From positions 6,971,700 to 7,035,699 of the forward strand of contig CM068547.1 of assembly GCA_035048495.1 (NCBI GenBank): a stretch of DNA of 64,000 nt, given 5' to 3'. Position numbers and translations under genes: made by a program. Within the stretch, counting starts at the first letter, position 1. Every line of letters begins with the position of its first letter. This document shows, piece by piece, positions 10,845 through 23,820 of the stretch. The stretch is from Euptelea pleiosperma (Eukaryota; Streptophyta; Magnoliopsida; Ranunculales; Eupteleaceae). Below the pieces are notes generated by a model. That model did not search any database, was not told where the DNA came from, and saw only the letters and a list, made by a program, of their open reading frames with translations.

Positions 10845-11080
10845 GAGTAAAACTTCGATGACAGGGCAGCAGATCACAGCACCTGGATTTGTACGGTTGC
10901 ACCACCTCGGCCTCACCGCACACGTACACAGGTGAGTCTTTTGGCAAAAAGCACTCAAGTACTCACCTGGGTACGTGTGTGGTGAGGCCGAAGTGACCAG
11001 TCCGTACAAAATACACGTGCCGAGATCTGCTGCCCTGTCATCTCCTTCGATGACAGGGCCCAGTCATCAAAGTTTTATCC
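10845..11080. mobile_element. Foldback Mutator-like MITE with 9-bp TSD in the ABCC leader
   Basis: The element starts GAGTAAAACTTCGATGAC and ends GTCATCAAAGTTTTATCC. It is flanked on both sides by TTCTAAATC (10836-10844 and 11081-11089). Arms of about 80 bp (roughly 10853-10935 and 10960-11041) pair nearly throughout, for example GGCCTCACCGCACACGTAC with GTACGTGTGTGGTGAGGCC, around a loop of about 25 bp. If transcribed it would form a long hairpin. Confidence 0.85.
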
Positions 11081-11087
11081 TTCTAAA

Positions 11088-11360
11088 TCAAGGTTTTAAA
11101 TGGTCCATTATAACATTATGATGGATTTTTAACGTTATCATTACGCCCTTTATAACTGTCACATGAGAGCAAAACAAAGGGTCTAAATATTATTATTTTA
11201 GTTTTTTTCCTTCAAAATAACCTCATTATGTTGAAATAATGGATAACGGACAAAATAACGAACAGAATATGCCCCTTTTTCGGTTTTGGGTGTTAGTTTT
11301 TAAATAACGTAATGGGGTTAGGGTGTTACTGCTACAACGGCGGTCACATTTTTTTAAACT
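11088..11360. repeat. CATGGTTTAAA-family MITE, degenerate
   Basis: It begins AAGGTTTTAAATGGTCC directly after the TSD of the preceding MITE and is full of ATTATAACG and AATAACG words. The right end near 11350 is unclear and no TSD was found. Confidence 0.45.
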
Positions 11361-12264
11361 ACGTTCCAAATTAACAATTGTAGTTCTACTGTTTTTACGT
11401 TTGAAGATTTGATAAGTGGTATCTGAGCTGATGATGTTCTGGATTTTTATATTTGGGCTTCACAAGATGAACAATGAATGAATGAACTATTTATATCTCA
11501 CTTTCGCATGTGATGGACTTCAGGGCATTTAGCTTTGCTGTTTCTTTTTCAGAAACCAACTCCGCTGATGTAGTGCTTTTACACTGCATTGCCAGTCTCA
11601 ATCCCGGGTAAATTACGATTACAACGGGCTGACGGCTGTGTTGCATGGACTCTACAAACCAGCAGGCGAGTCGTGAGTCGTGTGTCCCTACATGTGGACA
11701 CGGATTCGGACACCGACTCGCCTGGGACTCTTCATTTTTTTAAAGAAATAAATATTCAATATAGAGAAATTTGGGGTTTGAACTCCGTGGGAAAGATAAT
11801 AGGGTTTTGCTTCTAAGATTTGGTAAAAACCCTACCAAAATCTACCAAGAAAATCCAGATATTTCAACATGTACTTGTCGTTAGAAAATAAAAATAAATT
11901 AATATTTAAATATTCAGCCGAGTCCTCGAATTCTATTTTTGAGGTTTGCCAAGTCCGACACGTGTCCGTGTCCGTGTCCATGCAAGATGCAACACAGGCT
12001 GACAAACGGTGTAAAATTTTGCCATAGCCTATCCTGAATCCATTGCTTCATTTAGAATTGCCGAGAAACGGGATTTGTGCAGCCGAACCCATGTAGTTGG
12101 GAAGAGGCTTATGATGATGATGACGATATTTCTTTCTCGAAAGCCATAACTTTACCTATTTCTATGGTAAAATACTTGAATTCTAAAATATAGTTCTTCA
12201 TGATATGGAGCTCTTACCTTGTAAACCAATGCAGTGTTTAAAAGGCAAAGGGAGACGAAGAACG

Positions 12265-15200
12265 ATGGAGCATCTCTGGACTCTGTTTTGTGGGAAGTCT
12301 GATTGTTCACATAATGGTGGAAAGGCATGTAGTTCTGGTTTTCTGCTCATTATCCATCCTTCCTCATGTACGAACCACATCTTGGTCATTTCTGCTGATA
12401 TCCTGCTGTTGCTCATGTTCTTATTCAACTGCATTCGCAAGCACTCGTCAAGAAAAAATCAGATTGCCACACGCTTCAAGACTTTTCCCCTTTAGAGATA
12501 GTTTCTGCAATTTCCAATGGCAGTTTGGGAGTGGCTTACTTGGGTTTGGCTATTTGGATCCTGGAAGAAAATTTGAGAAAAGTGCAGACTGCTTTACCTC
12601 TGCATTGGTGGCTTGTGGTGTCATTTCAGGGCTTCACATTGTTGTTTCTGAGTTTAACTGTGAGCCTTAAGGGAAGACAATTCCCACAAGCCTTTTTGAG
12701 GATTTGGTCAATACTTGCCTGCTTGTTTGCAGGACTTCTCTGTGTTCTCTCTCTTTTGGTTGCCATTGTAGGAAAAGAAGCGTCACTTAAGATTGTTTTA
12801 GATATTTTATCTTTGCCAGGAGCAATACTAGTGCTGTTATGCGCTGATAAGGGATACATATCTGAAGCAACTGATCGAACTGTCAGTGGCAATGCTCTTT
12901 ATGAGCCTTTGAATGCTGAAGCCAATGGCAGTAGTAAAATTACTTTGAATAGCAATGTGACTCCTTTCGCTAAAGCTGGATTTCTCAGTAGGATGTCCTT
13001 TTGGTGGTTGAATCCGTTGATGAAGAAGGGTAAAGAAAAAACCCTGGAAGATAAAGATATTCCTCAGTTGCGCGAGATAGATCGAGCTGAAACCTGTTAT
13101 TTGTTGTTTACCAACCAACTAAACAGACTAAAACAAACCAAACCGTCTACCTCACCTTCAATTTTGTGGATGATATTTTTCTGCAAATGGAAAGAGATTT
13201 TAGTTTCTGGGTTCTTCGCATTGCTCAAGATACTAACGCTGTCAGCAGGTCCTCTGCTTCTTAATGCCTTCATTGAGGTAGCCGAAGGAAAAGAAGCTTT
13301 TAAATATGAGGCATATGTACTGGCCATATCGCTATTCTTTGCGAAATGCTTGGAGTCCTTATCACAGAGGCAGTGGTACTTCCGAAGTAGAATAATCGGC
13401 CTCCAAGTAAGGTCTATGCTCTTGGCAGCTATTTATAGGAAGCAACTGAGGCTCTCAAACACTGCTAAGATGGTGCATTCAACTGGCGAGATGATGAATT
13501 ATGTCACAGTAGATGCTTACAGGATAGGTGAATTCCCCTACTGGTTTCATCAGATATGGACGACAAGCCTCCAGCTCTGCATCGCATTAATGATTCTCGT
13601 CCATGCCGTGGGGCTTGCAACAATCACAGCCCTTCTTGTAATAATACTTACTGTGCTATGCAATACCCCCCTGGCCAAACTACAACATACGTTCCAGACT
13701 AAGCTCATGGTGGCACAAGATGAGAGGCTGAAGGCAACTTCAGAGGCTCTCGCAAACATGAAGGTGTTGAAGTTGTATGCGTGGGAAACCCATTTCAAGA
13801 ATGTTATAGAAGGGCTAAGGAAAGAGGAATACAAGTGGTTGTCAGCAGTGCAGGTGCAAAAAGCGTACAATGGAATACTCTTTTGGTCATCACCCATATT
13901 AGTCTCGGCTGCTACTTTTGGGACATGTTACTTCCTTAAAGTTCCTCTGTATGCGAGTAATGTTTTCACCTCTGTAGCAGCTTTACGCCTTGTTCAGGAC
14001 CCTGTGACTGCAATCCCGGATGTTATCGGAGTGTTCATTCAAGCAAAGGTTGCGTTAGCACGGATTGTAAAGTTTCTTGAGGCACCTGAGCTGCAAAGTG
14101 GCAATGTCAGGCAGAAGTGCAACACAAAAGACGTCAAGTACGCCATTTTTATCAAGTCGGCCAATCTGTCATGGGAAGAGAACCCATTGAAGCCCACGCT
14201 AAGAAACATAAATGTAGAAGTAAAACTTGGTGAGAAGGTGGCTATCTGTGGAGAGGTTGGCTCAGGTAAATCAACCCTTCTGGCAGCAATTCTTGGAGAG
14301 GTTTCAAACATCAATGGCACGGTAAGTTCCTAACACCCACTATCTTTTTATATCTTCCACAGTTGAGAAGGAAATATCTGAATTTCTGTGAGGACTTTTT
14401 TGTTGTTATCATGCAATGCCACTTCTTAGTAAAGTGTTGTCCTAGTTGGCATAGTCACAAAGCTCACTTTTGTGAAGGTAAATTCCTGGAGATTATAATA
14501 TTTCCTTATTGAGATTTACATATAAAACTCAAATAAGGAAAATATTAAAATAGAAAAATTAAATATTTTATCTTTTAAATCAGAGACATCAAAATCTCAA
14601 TGAAATTACATGAGGTTTTTACAAGAAAACAATATAGAAAATTCGATTCTTTGCGAGATATCTAACTTCTTCAGACAAATTATAAATCTCATTTTTTTTA
14701 AAGTTTCTCAAAACTGTCACTAAACTTTTTAAATTATTAGAAATGTTTGTGAAAATGATTTTGATACACATGTTGAGATCCTATGGAATGCCTTGGTACA
14801 GTTTCTCTCTATTCCGTAGTCTATATGAGCTATGTCAAATATTGAGAAGCATCTCTAATAATAGAAACACAATTTTAAAAGCTAAATTTTCAGTGATTAT
14901 ATATGATTTAAACCAAACATATACTGAAATTAGCATTCTCTGGTCTTGTTATGCATTATAACATCAGAAATAGTTGTGTTACTCCACTGTTCTCAATTTG
15001 TTTTACAGATTCAAGTTTATGGAAAGATCGCCTATGTTTCTCAGACGGCATGGATTCAGACAGGAACAATACAAGAGAATATTCTATTTGGGTCCACCAT
15101 GGATAAGCAAAGATACCAAGAAACACTTGAGAAGTGCTCACTGATAAAGGACCTTGAAACGCTACCTTTTGGTGATCTCACTGAAATAGGAGAAAGAGGA

Positions 15201-18200
15201 GTTAATCTGAGTGGTGGTCAGAAGCAGCGTGTTCAACTTGCCCGCGCTCTTTATCAGGATGCAGATATATATCTCTTGGATGATCCATTCAGCGCCGTTG
15301 ATGCGCATACTGCCACAAGCCTATTCAATGTAAACTCACCGTTCTCTTGTCATGTAATTTATGCTGCTTTGGCCACCGTCTCCAAATGAAAGCTAACTTG
15401 TGTTGTGGCAGGAATATGTAATTGGAGCTCTTTCAGCAAAGACAGTCTTACTCGTGACCCACCAAGTTGATTTCCTTCCTGCATTTGATTCTGTCGTGGT
15501 TAGTTTGCAATTCAACTGCGGCCACTTTCTATACCATTCTTTCAAGAATCATTATTATCTAATCAATACATTTCATAATTTAAATGAATCCAAATATATC
15601 AATTGCTTAGAGCTAATTTGTTGTGTTGCCAAGAGCATTGCTATCCTAAAAAGTTTGTTATCTGTTTCTTATAGGTCAAACAGGAAGAAATAGGTGAGAT
15701 CCTTATACCATTACTAAATGCTACAGTTTATCACTTGCAACTTAGGGCTGTCCAAACAATGGGGCACCTCTTGGATGGGTCAAAGCCCTAAACAACACTA
15801 ACCAGATGATTCTAATCTTAAGAATTAGTGAACAACTTTTTGGACCAGTTCCTATATTTTTAAAAAGACTGTATAACTCAGTATACTACAATGGCTAGGA
15901 TCATTTGATCAGAGGTAAACCCATCCAAGGTTTAAAATCTCAATCTCATTCAGCATCTTGGTAAGCTACCAAAACTAGACATCACAACCAAGATGGAATG
16001 AGACATTAGGAAAAAAATTTCTCGATACACAAAGATACGAATATACATTACCTTTTTTTAATGCTTATTTAAGCTAAAAAAATATGTTATTTCTTTTATC
16101 CTTGTGATAAAACAAACATATACTATAAATTATAAAAACATGGTCTGAATTTTTAAATTAGGGTTTGGTCTGAGATCATACATACTCAAATGTATCATAT
16201 CGGCCACTTACTTGACAAGATGTTTCGGCTGAGATGGATGAGACTTTGAACCATAAAGCCATCAAATGGTATGAATCAGCAGCACCTGTATATGGTCAGA
16301 AGGCTAATAGCATATTTAAGTACCATTTAGTAAAGTTCCTTCAATATGATCAATAATCAAAATGCCATATTCTCATCTATTGAAGAAATATAGTTATCAT
16401 AGCAAGCTGGTTTGCAGCAGGTTTATTTAATATGATTCAAAATTCACCACGATTTGGTGGAGGAACTAAGAGAAAAGTAACATAAGTTGGTCATTATTGA
16501 CTAAATTGATAGGTAAGTTGTGCGACCTTTAGCAAACTTGATAGGTAAGACATTGACTACATAAATTGATGACGCATTCCCTTTCAAACGATGAATTGTC
16601 CATTGAACATCATTTTTATTCTATTTAATTTGTTAAGAAAGAGGAAGTTTTGATAATCTGCTCAATAATATCATGAAAGCAAATCTGTTACTCCCCAAGA
16701 ATTTTGAAATAAATTTTATTTTGTTGACAGTTAATGTCAGGGGGGCAAATTCTAAGAGCTGCTCCTTACCATCAATTATTGGCATCGAGTCAAGAATTTC
16801 AGGACCTCGTCAATGCACACAAAGAGACGGCCGATTCTGAAAGGCTCACTGAGGTTCCACCTCCTTGGGGACACACAACCTTCACTAGAGAGATTAGGAA
16901 GACTTATGGTGAGAAACAGTTCAAAGCATCAGCAGGAGATCAATTAATTAAACTAGAAGAGAGAGAAACAGGAGATACTGGTTGCAAGCCTTACTTGCAG
17001 TATCTGAATCAGAAGAAAGGCTTCTTGTACTTCTCCTTCGGAAGTCTATCTCACCTCACATTTGCGGTTGGGCAAGTATTACAGAACTTTTGGATGGCTG
17101 CTAATGTTCAGAACCCTCGTATTAGTGAATTGCGACTGATCGTAGTGTACTTGGTTATCGGGTGTAGCTCAGCATTTTTTTTGCTCCTTAGATCTCTTTC
17201 TGTTGTTTCTTCTGGTATCCAATCGTCAAAGTCCTTATTTGCTCAGTTATTGAACTCACTTTTCCGTGCACCAATATCTTTTTATGACTCCACACCTTCA
17301 GGAAGAATATTGAGCCGGGTAAGAACCTTCAAACCAAAACTCTACTACAAATTATACTTCAGAGGACTTCATGAACTTATATATTTCTATGTTTCTTGTA
17401 TAGGTCTCTTCTGATTTGAGTATTGTTGACCTTGACATCCCATTCAGTTTGATCTTTACCTTTGGGTCTACCTTGAATACATATATTAATCTAGCAGTAC
17501 TGGCTATTGTGACCTGGCAAGTCTTGTTCATCGCCATACCAATGGTTTATTTGGCGAGACGCTTGCAGGTAAAACTATATTAATACAGGAGGTTTCTCCG
17601 TATAAGGTTCTCTAATAAAAGGAATACTTGGTTCAAAATTGTGGAGTTGATAATACACTGTTCATGCCTCTGCCATGTACATTACATGTATACAGGAGGA
17701 TTAGCGCACCAATTAGTGTTACTAGCGTATGGCATATATCATGCAGGAACTCATTGTTGTCTCTGTCACAAAGCCACCAAGATGATCTCTTCGACAAAAT
17801 TCAACCCAGTCAGATAGTCCTAACCACACTATCTACTGTATGCCACCAAGATGATCTCTTCGACAAAATTCAACCCAGTCAGATAGTCCTAACCACACTA
17901 TCTACTGTATTCTTCAGACCCACCCCCCCCCCCCCCCCCCCCCAACACACACACACACACAGGATGTGTGACAAATGCATGGCAGAGGGAGGGGAACAGC
18001 TTCTTCCATCCTTTAGTCTGGATGTGAATATTCCTCTGGTAGATTTTGTTATTCTCGTTGCCTTTTTCACAACAATAACTGTAGAAATTCGGTTTTTATC
18101 CAATAGAGCTACTACTATGCTTCTGCGAAAGACTTGATGCGGATCAATGGCACAACGAAGTCTTTGGTAGCAAACCATCTATCTGAATCCATAGCAGGGG

Positions 18201-21200
18201 CCATGACAATCAGAGCTTTCGAGGAGGAAGACCGATTCTTTGCTAAGGAACTGGACCTCATTGACACAAATGCTAGTCCATTCTTCCACAATTTTTCAGC
18301 AAATGAGTGGTTGATTCAACGTTTGGAAATACTGAGCACCACTGTCCTTTCCGCTTCAGCACTTTGCATGGCTTTGCTCCACCAGGAACTTTTGGCTCTG
18401 GTGAGCATATACTGTCTTCTCCTTCAATTTCTACAATTTTTTATTATTCTGAGTAATTACATAGCACAAATATATCTTTGAATTCTTAATACTGTTACAG
18501 AAGCATGGAATATCAATCTCTAAATTCACCGTTCAATTTTTTTTTTTTTTTTGTAATAGTATAAATCATGGTTTAAAAGGGACTGTTTTAACAGCTTGAC
18601 GGTATGTGACCATTACAGCATTTTACCAGACACTGGCATTTTAACAGTGTAAGGATTAGTACAGCTGTTATAACCGTTCTTTTAAACAATGGTATAAATA
18701 ACGTAGAATTTAGTATAGCAGAAATTTTATTTGAGTAGAAATTAGTAGAATATAATCAATGACAGAATCCTGCGTATGAGGCTGGCTAATGGACCCTTAA
18801 TCCTTATATTACCAATCTTCTGATGGCAGGATTTATTGGAATGGCACTGTCATATGGTCTTTCATTAAACATGTCCCTTGCTTTCTCTATTCAAAGCCAG
18901 TGCACGCTAGCAAATTACATCATTTCTGTAGAAAGACTGAACCAGTACATGCACATACCGAGTGAAGCACCCGAAGTCGTAGAAGGGAACCGGCCCATTC
19001 CCAGTTGGCCTGATGTTGGTAGAGTGGAGATCCATGAATTGAAGGTAAATTTCATGTCTCTCTGTGTAAGCTTAGTGTACAGCTTCATGATTCATGAATA
19101 TTAATATTTTGAGGAAATTGAGCCCTAGCAGATCAGATACAGGCCCGATACTCCGCTCATTCTTCATGGAGTCAGTTGCACAATTGAAGGAGGGCACAAG
19201 ATTGGGATTGTTGGGCGGACAGGCAGCGGGAAGACAACTCTGATCAGTGCTTTATTTCGTCTGGTAGAGCCAACAGGGGGAAAGATTGTCATAGATGGCA
19301 TTGACATCTCCACAATCGGGCTTCATGATCTGAGGTCACGTTTTGGGGTCATACCTCAAGATCCTACTCTTTTTAATGGTACCGTGAGATACAATTTGGA
19401 TCCCTTGTTACAGCATACTGACCAGGAAATATGGGAGGTATTTTTCTATGATATGTTGTTACTACTAATATAAGGAAGAGTTATGTTGTCAGCTTACATG
19501 TTCTGATACCATGCACAGTGCTTGAACTTTAACAGTTTTCGGTTGCTTACCTCAATATGGTTCCAACTCCACTGAGTGTGTGATCCACATCTTTGAAACC
19601 AGGAAGACCAACATGGTGGGTTAGTGAAACTATGACTCCAACACCGATTTGTGGGATCCACGGTTTTTGAGCCCATGAGATCACGTTAATATGGTTGCTC
19701 ACAAGTTATTTTATGTTTCTCCCTATCAAGTTTCACGAAAAATAAATGAGTGTCCCTCGTCTTATATGATGTTAAAAACTGCGGTTTGGAAATCAGCTTT
19801 CTGATTCCAACATTTGAATTGGCTGAGTCAATGAGCTTGATGGTCAGCTCAGATGAGTTATTGTTCTTGATGGCTTCTAATCTAAGTAATTACAAACAGA
19901 ACATGGATTTGTTTTTCAGTAATCAAAAGTTTAATTTTGTGATCACTTGAGAAGTAGACAACAGTTTTGGTAATTTTACTCTTAAATAAGGAGTTTTAGT
20001 GGCTATTAGAAGGAAATTCCCATCATCATAAAAAGCAGGAGTCACAGTTACAGTTGCTAACTATAAGTATTCTTCATGAAAGGTTCTTGGAAAATGTCAG
20101 CTTCAAGAGGCTGTTCAAGAGAAAGAAGAGGGTCTGGATTCACAAGGTAAGACTTTAAGTTTGGAGTGCTTTAATTTTGAATTTTGACTACAAATCATTA
20201 AAACAACAATATTGCAGTTGTAGAAGATGGATCAAATTGGAGCATGGGACAGCGGCAGTTATTTTGTTTGGGCCGTGCTATGTTGAGGAGAAGCCGGATA
20301 TTGGTGCTCGACGAAGCCACAGCATCAATTGACAATGCAACAGACTCAATTCTCCAGAAAACTGTGAGGACAGAATTTGCAGATTGTACTGTGATCACAG
20401 TGGCCCACAGAATACCGACCGTGATGGACTGCACAATGGTGCTTGCCATCAGTGATGGTGAGTTTCATACTGCTAAACATGGACAAAATTTACTGTTAGG
20501 CTCTGTATGGTGATCGAAAAACGTTTCACAGAAAGAAGATTTGTATGTCAGGTAGTTTTGATACAGAAAGTATTATGACCTTTAGATGCGAAGGACATTT
20601 CTAGAAAACTTATTCAGGGCAACCATACAGAGCCTTAAGGAAAAAATATACAGGGGGCTGTGCACGCAACCCACTCGGTATGCGTGACAATATCTGAGTG
20701 AAGCAACACCAAAATTTAGTGGAGCCACATTGTCGATCATTGCAGTGGCTTCACCAAACTTTGATGGCACCACTCCACACTCCCGTAACTTTTTTCCTCT
20801 TTGACTCGTAAGTCGTAACAGGAAGACCCCATTTTATAATAAAAGAAGATGCTGTATCAAAAGGATGTGCTGGACACACCGACACTTATTTGGACGAAAG
20901 GGTAAAATCACATAGATGGGAGAATGGGAAGAAGCATCCTCCCTTCCTTTGCTTTACATGTGATTCACATCCCCGGGCATTGCAATCTATTTCTGTCTGT
21001 CCCTTCAGTAAGATCTTTTAGTATGACCTGATCAATAAAATCATCTGATCAAAATACATTTTTCTGGCTCTTTTGTAATAATTTTTTTTGGCAGCAAGTG
21101 TCCATCGTCATCTAATTTTTTGGATACTCCCCATGCAAAAGGTGGCCCACAGTTGTCGAGATCAATGACCAGGTGGACCACTTGTACAGTTAGGGCATAG

Positions 21201-21744
21201 GGTGGATGATGCTCACAGATAGCATCAAATGTCAATATTATTTATATGGTTATTAAATAGTTTTCTGGATAATTTTCTAGAATATAAAATTGTATGAACA
21301 CCACTGTAGTTTTATCAAGATTTATGAAAATGGAGTTACCCCTCAACAAGAGTCTTGACTAAGTTAATTTTTCAAAGTGCTAGATTGAGTTTTCAAACCT
21401 AGCCGTCACCTCAAACCTTCCATTTCCGGATAACTATGTTTGACACTGTTTCTCATTTGGATGACCAACTTTGATTCTGTTTAGTGGGAGTGTTTGTTTG
21501 CCTGTGATGGTCCTTGAATTTGACATTTCACCTCAAAAGAGGTTCAAATTATTAGACCCAGTTGTGGGTCATGTCAAAGGAATGGGTATAGCCTCAAAAT
21601 CTCAAGAAAATGTTTCCTTTTCCTTCTTCAGGAAAACTAGTGGAGTACGATGAGCCAATGAAGTTGATGAAGAGAGAGGGGTCGCTGTTCAGACAGCTTG
21701 TCAAGGAATATTGGTCTCACATCCACCCTGCAGATTCACTGTGA
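12265..21744 (+). CDS. ABCC10: ABCC (MRP) transporter, ABCC10-like; two single-base frameshifts
   Basis: A full-length plant ABCC exporter of the TMD0-TMD1-NBD1-TMD2-NBD2 type. The family moves glutathione and other organic-anion conjugates, often into the vacuole; this protein's substrate is unknown. Exons: 12265-14321, 15009-15329, 15412-15498, 16731-17318, 17404-17568, 18107-18400, 18830-19044, 19132-19437, 20083-20146, 20218-20457, 21632-21744, all GT-AG. NBD1 has Walker A GEVGSGKS (about residue 663), LSGGQKQR and [13 protein letters not shown]2 has GRTGSGKT (about 1271), [18 protein letters not shown] and the H-loop AHRIPT. The start is the ATG opening [10 protein letters not shown]. 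The frame is lost at about 12481-12494 and again at about 18377-18382, each needing one extra base. With both counted the exons total 4452 bases, exactly 1484 codons, close to family length. The losses sit in homopolymer runs, so assembly error and recent decay are both possible. ABCC10 is the nearest relative I recognise; orthology is not proven. Confidence 0.92.
14322..15008 (+). other. ABCC intron 1
   Basis: An AT-rich intron with GTAAGT donor and TTTTACAG acceptor. It splits NBD1 between Walker A and the Q-loop. No inserted element was recognised. Confidence 0.8.
15499..16730 (+). other. ABCC intron 3
   Basis: A 1.2-kb intron with GTTAGT donor and TTGACAG acceptor. The joined reading restores the family sequence across SVV and LMS, so no missing exon is needed. 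No recognisable element was seen inside. Confidence 0.8.
17773..17960 (+). repeat. 69-bp tandem duplication, C tract and CA microsatellite in ABCC intron 5
   Basis: Two near-identical 69-bp units starting GCCACCAAGATGATCTC lie at 17773-17841 and 17842-17910. They are followed by a run of 21 C (17923-17943) and then CA repeats. Short ORFs here arise from this low complexity. Confidence 0.9.
18567..18691. mobile_element. hAT-type MITE, CATGGTTTAAA family, in ABCC intron 6
   Basis: A 125-bp element from CATGGTTTAAAAGGG to CTTTTAAACAATG. It is flanked by GTATAAAT on both sides, an exact 8-bp TSD. It is the shortest copy of the family here. Confidence 0.8.
19438..20082 (+). other. ABCC intron 8
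   Basis: A 645-bp intron between the NBD2 Walker A exon and the short exon 9. Its GTATTT donor is weak and its acceptor ATGAAAG lacks a strong pyrimidine tract. No element was recognised. Confidence 0.7.
20499..20634. mobile_element. PIF/Harbinger (Tourist-like) MITE in the last ABCC intron
   Basis: A 136-bp element with ends GGCTCTGTATGGT and ACCATACAGAGCC (13-bp TIR). It is flanked by TTA at 20496-20498 and 20635-20637. A TTA target and GG-ending TIRs fit PIF/Harbinger. A related left arm lies at about 23745-23800. Confidence 0.8.
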
Positions 21745-22334
21745 AGCTAACAGATTACATCTCTGATGAAGCTTCTCTTACTAGGGCTTAGAGAAGAAAG
21801 CATGTGGGAGTTAATAGCATAACCTTGAGCCCGGAGAAGAAAATGCAGGCAAAAGGCCAAAAAGATCTTAGGTATATCTCTAGGTTTTAATATATCTTCC
21901 TGTATTGAAATTATGACACTGCCTTGTTTCAGAAGACAGTGAGAACTACACAACCAATCTTGATGCTTCTCTGACATCCTCCATTAGACTGGTGCTTTTG
22001 TGGCTGTATTTTGCTTTTGCTTTTGCTATGAGTCACTTCCCCCGGTCTCCTCTAGAGTCCAATGCATAGAGCATTTATGAGGATTCATTGCTTAATACGC
22101 AAGCATGACTATTAATGATTTTAATTGCCTACGTCGGAAAACCTCGAAAAGCAAAGAAAGATCCAAAATATGTAAATTGACAGTCTCCAAGTTGTATTAA
22201 GTGCTAGATTCTATACTTCACACATCTGAAAATTCTCCCATCCCATGTTCAAGGGTCACACACAAGGGTTCAGTTTTGATTTACTAGTGAAAATAAAGCG
22301 CCCAAGACTTATCAAAAAAATAAAACACCAAGTC
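21745..22334. other. 3' flank of the ABCC gene
   Basis: No gene was seen. The ABCC 3' UTR must lie here, but I see no unambiguous polyadenylation signal. The LINE remnant begins at about 22335. Confidence 0.5.
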
Positions 22335-23470
22335 AGTGAGCCTGGACTGACTTGGGGAAAGCCTATGATCAGGTTGATTGGAATTTCCTTGATTATGTCC
22401 TTAGGAAGCAGAGCTTTAGCTTAAAATAAAGATTATGGATGAAAGGATGTGCTAGTTCTGCCCATTTGCCCATTTTTCAATTATCATTAATGCCCCTCCC
22501 CCCGCCCCCACCCAAAGTTTCTTTAAATCCTCTAGGGGCTTGCAACAAGGTGACCCTTTCCTTTCTATCCTTGTGGTGGATATTCTAAGTAGAATGCTAA
22601 TTAAGGCAGAATCCCTTCATCGTGAGGGAGGGTTTAAAGTTGGGAGGTGTGATTGTTTCTCATCTTCAATTTGTGGATGAAACTATCATTTTTTATGAAG
22701 CTATTGAGGATCAAGTTTGAATTTGAAGAGTCTTTTGAAGAGCATTGAAGTCATCTTGGTTCTTAAGCTGAATCTTCATAAGAATAGCATAAGGGAGCCG
22801 CATGGGAGGAGGAATTTTGAGAGCCTTCACTAACATCTTGGAGTGCAAGAAAGATAGGTGGTCCTTGCATTATCTTGGTCTTCCTTTTGGAGGTAATCCT
22901 AAAACGATTGAATTTTCGATGTTGTTACAATAGAAAAGATAGCTCCTATTAAGTCCATTCTCACAAATCTTCCAATTTATTACATCTTTTTGTATAAAAT
23001 TCTGGGTCAAGGACAAATATACTTGAGAAAACTCAAAGAGATTTTTATGGGAAGGGGTTGTCAAGAAAGATCACTTGGTAAGGAAGAGGTTTATAAGTTC
23101 AAGGAGGAAGGGATAAGACTTAAGGATAGGAATTTGGTGCTTCTTTGTAAGTGCTTGAGGAGATACCCCTTAGATCCTAGTAGTCTTTGTTTTTCGGTTA
23201 TTATAACCAAATATGTCATAAGATCTAATGAGTGGGATGGCAATAAACCTACAATCAGCTCTTGAAAACACATCATTACTTTTACCCTTCTGTCATCCCT
23301 TATATTCAGTATGACATAGGGTCAAGGGATAAGATTAAGTTTTGAGAGGATCTTTGGTGGGGTGATAATGCAATATGGGTAGGTTTTTCATGTCCCTACA
23401 ATCTTATCTTACACAAAACTGCCTCCATCTCCAATGTTCTTTCACGCTCCCACCATGGTTTCTTTTTTTA
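22335..23470 (+). pseudogene. Degraded LINE reverse transcriptase fragment
   Basis: The translated sequence shows L1-type RT landmarks in several frames. These are a GKAYDQVDWNFLDYV-like box at about 22360, GLQQGDPF at about 22540, and a decayed YADD box (FVDE) at about 22670. LHYLGLPFGG at about 22860 and NLPIYY at about 22970 follow. Stops and frameshifts are frequent, and the borders are approximate. Confidence 0.75.
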
Positions 23471-23820
23471 GAACATTTTGTAGACATGAATGCCATTTTA
23501 CCAGAGCTGAGATATGTGTACCTTGGGTTGCAAAACGGTCGTTATAGTAGTAACGTCCAACACCATGGAATTCTTTTAAGAAAACGGCCATTATAATATT
23601 TAGAACAGAGGTCATGGAATTCTTTTAAGAATAGAAGACCAATGAAAACTACATGGCTTTGATCTTTTAGACAACCATCTCAATGCCATATTTGTCTCTA
23701 AAAAAGCTATTGTTCTATTCCTTCTAGTTATTCCAACATAGAACAGAGAGGTGGATTTTATCATTAAGGCTCTCTATGGTTGCCTTGAATATGTTTTCTA
23801 GAAATGATTTTTGCACATAA

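Larger units (their letters stand above)
9501..12264 (+). promoter_or_regulatory. Putative promoter and 5' leader of the ABCC gene
   Basis: No ORF here resembles a protein. A good candidate leader exon is 10566-10645, between a TTTTTTCTGCAG acceptor and a GAG-GTATGT donor. Another acceptor candidate (ACCAATGCAG) ends at 12234, just before the start codon. The stretch also holds GA and CT microsatellites, three or four short copies of a TTTTGATAGACAACTCAC repeat at about 10030-10230, and two MITEs. The transcription start cannot be placed from sequence alone. Confidence 0.4.

Noticed and set aside
13550..14320. Minus-strand ORFs of 93-115 codons opposite ABCC exon 1
   Set aside because: They are shadows of the strongly coding plus strand and have no motif of their own.
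12525..14333. Reading the ABCC protein as starting at a TTG at 12525
   Set aside because: The family start ([14 protein letters not shown]) is at the ATG 12265 in another frame, and a one-base loss explains the split.
17628..18178. ORFs spanning the 69-bp duplication and poly-C run
   Set aside because: They lie in ABCC intron 5 and are low-complexity or duplicated sequence without protein features.
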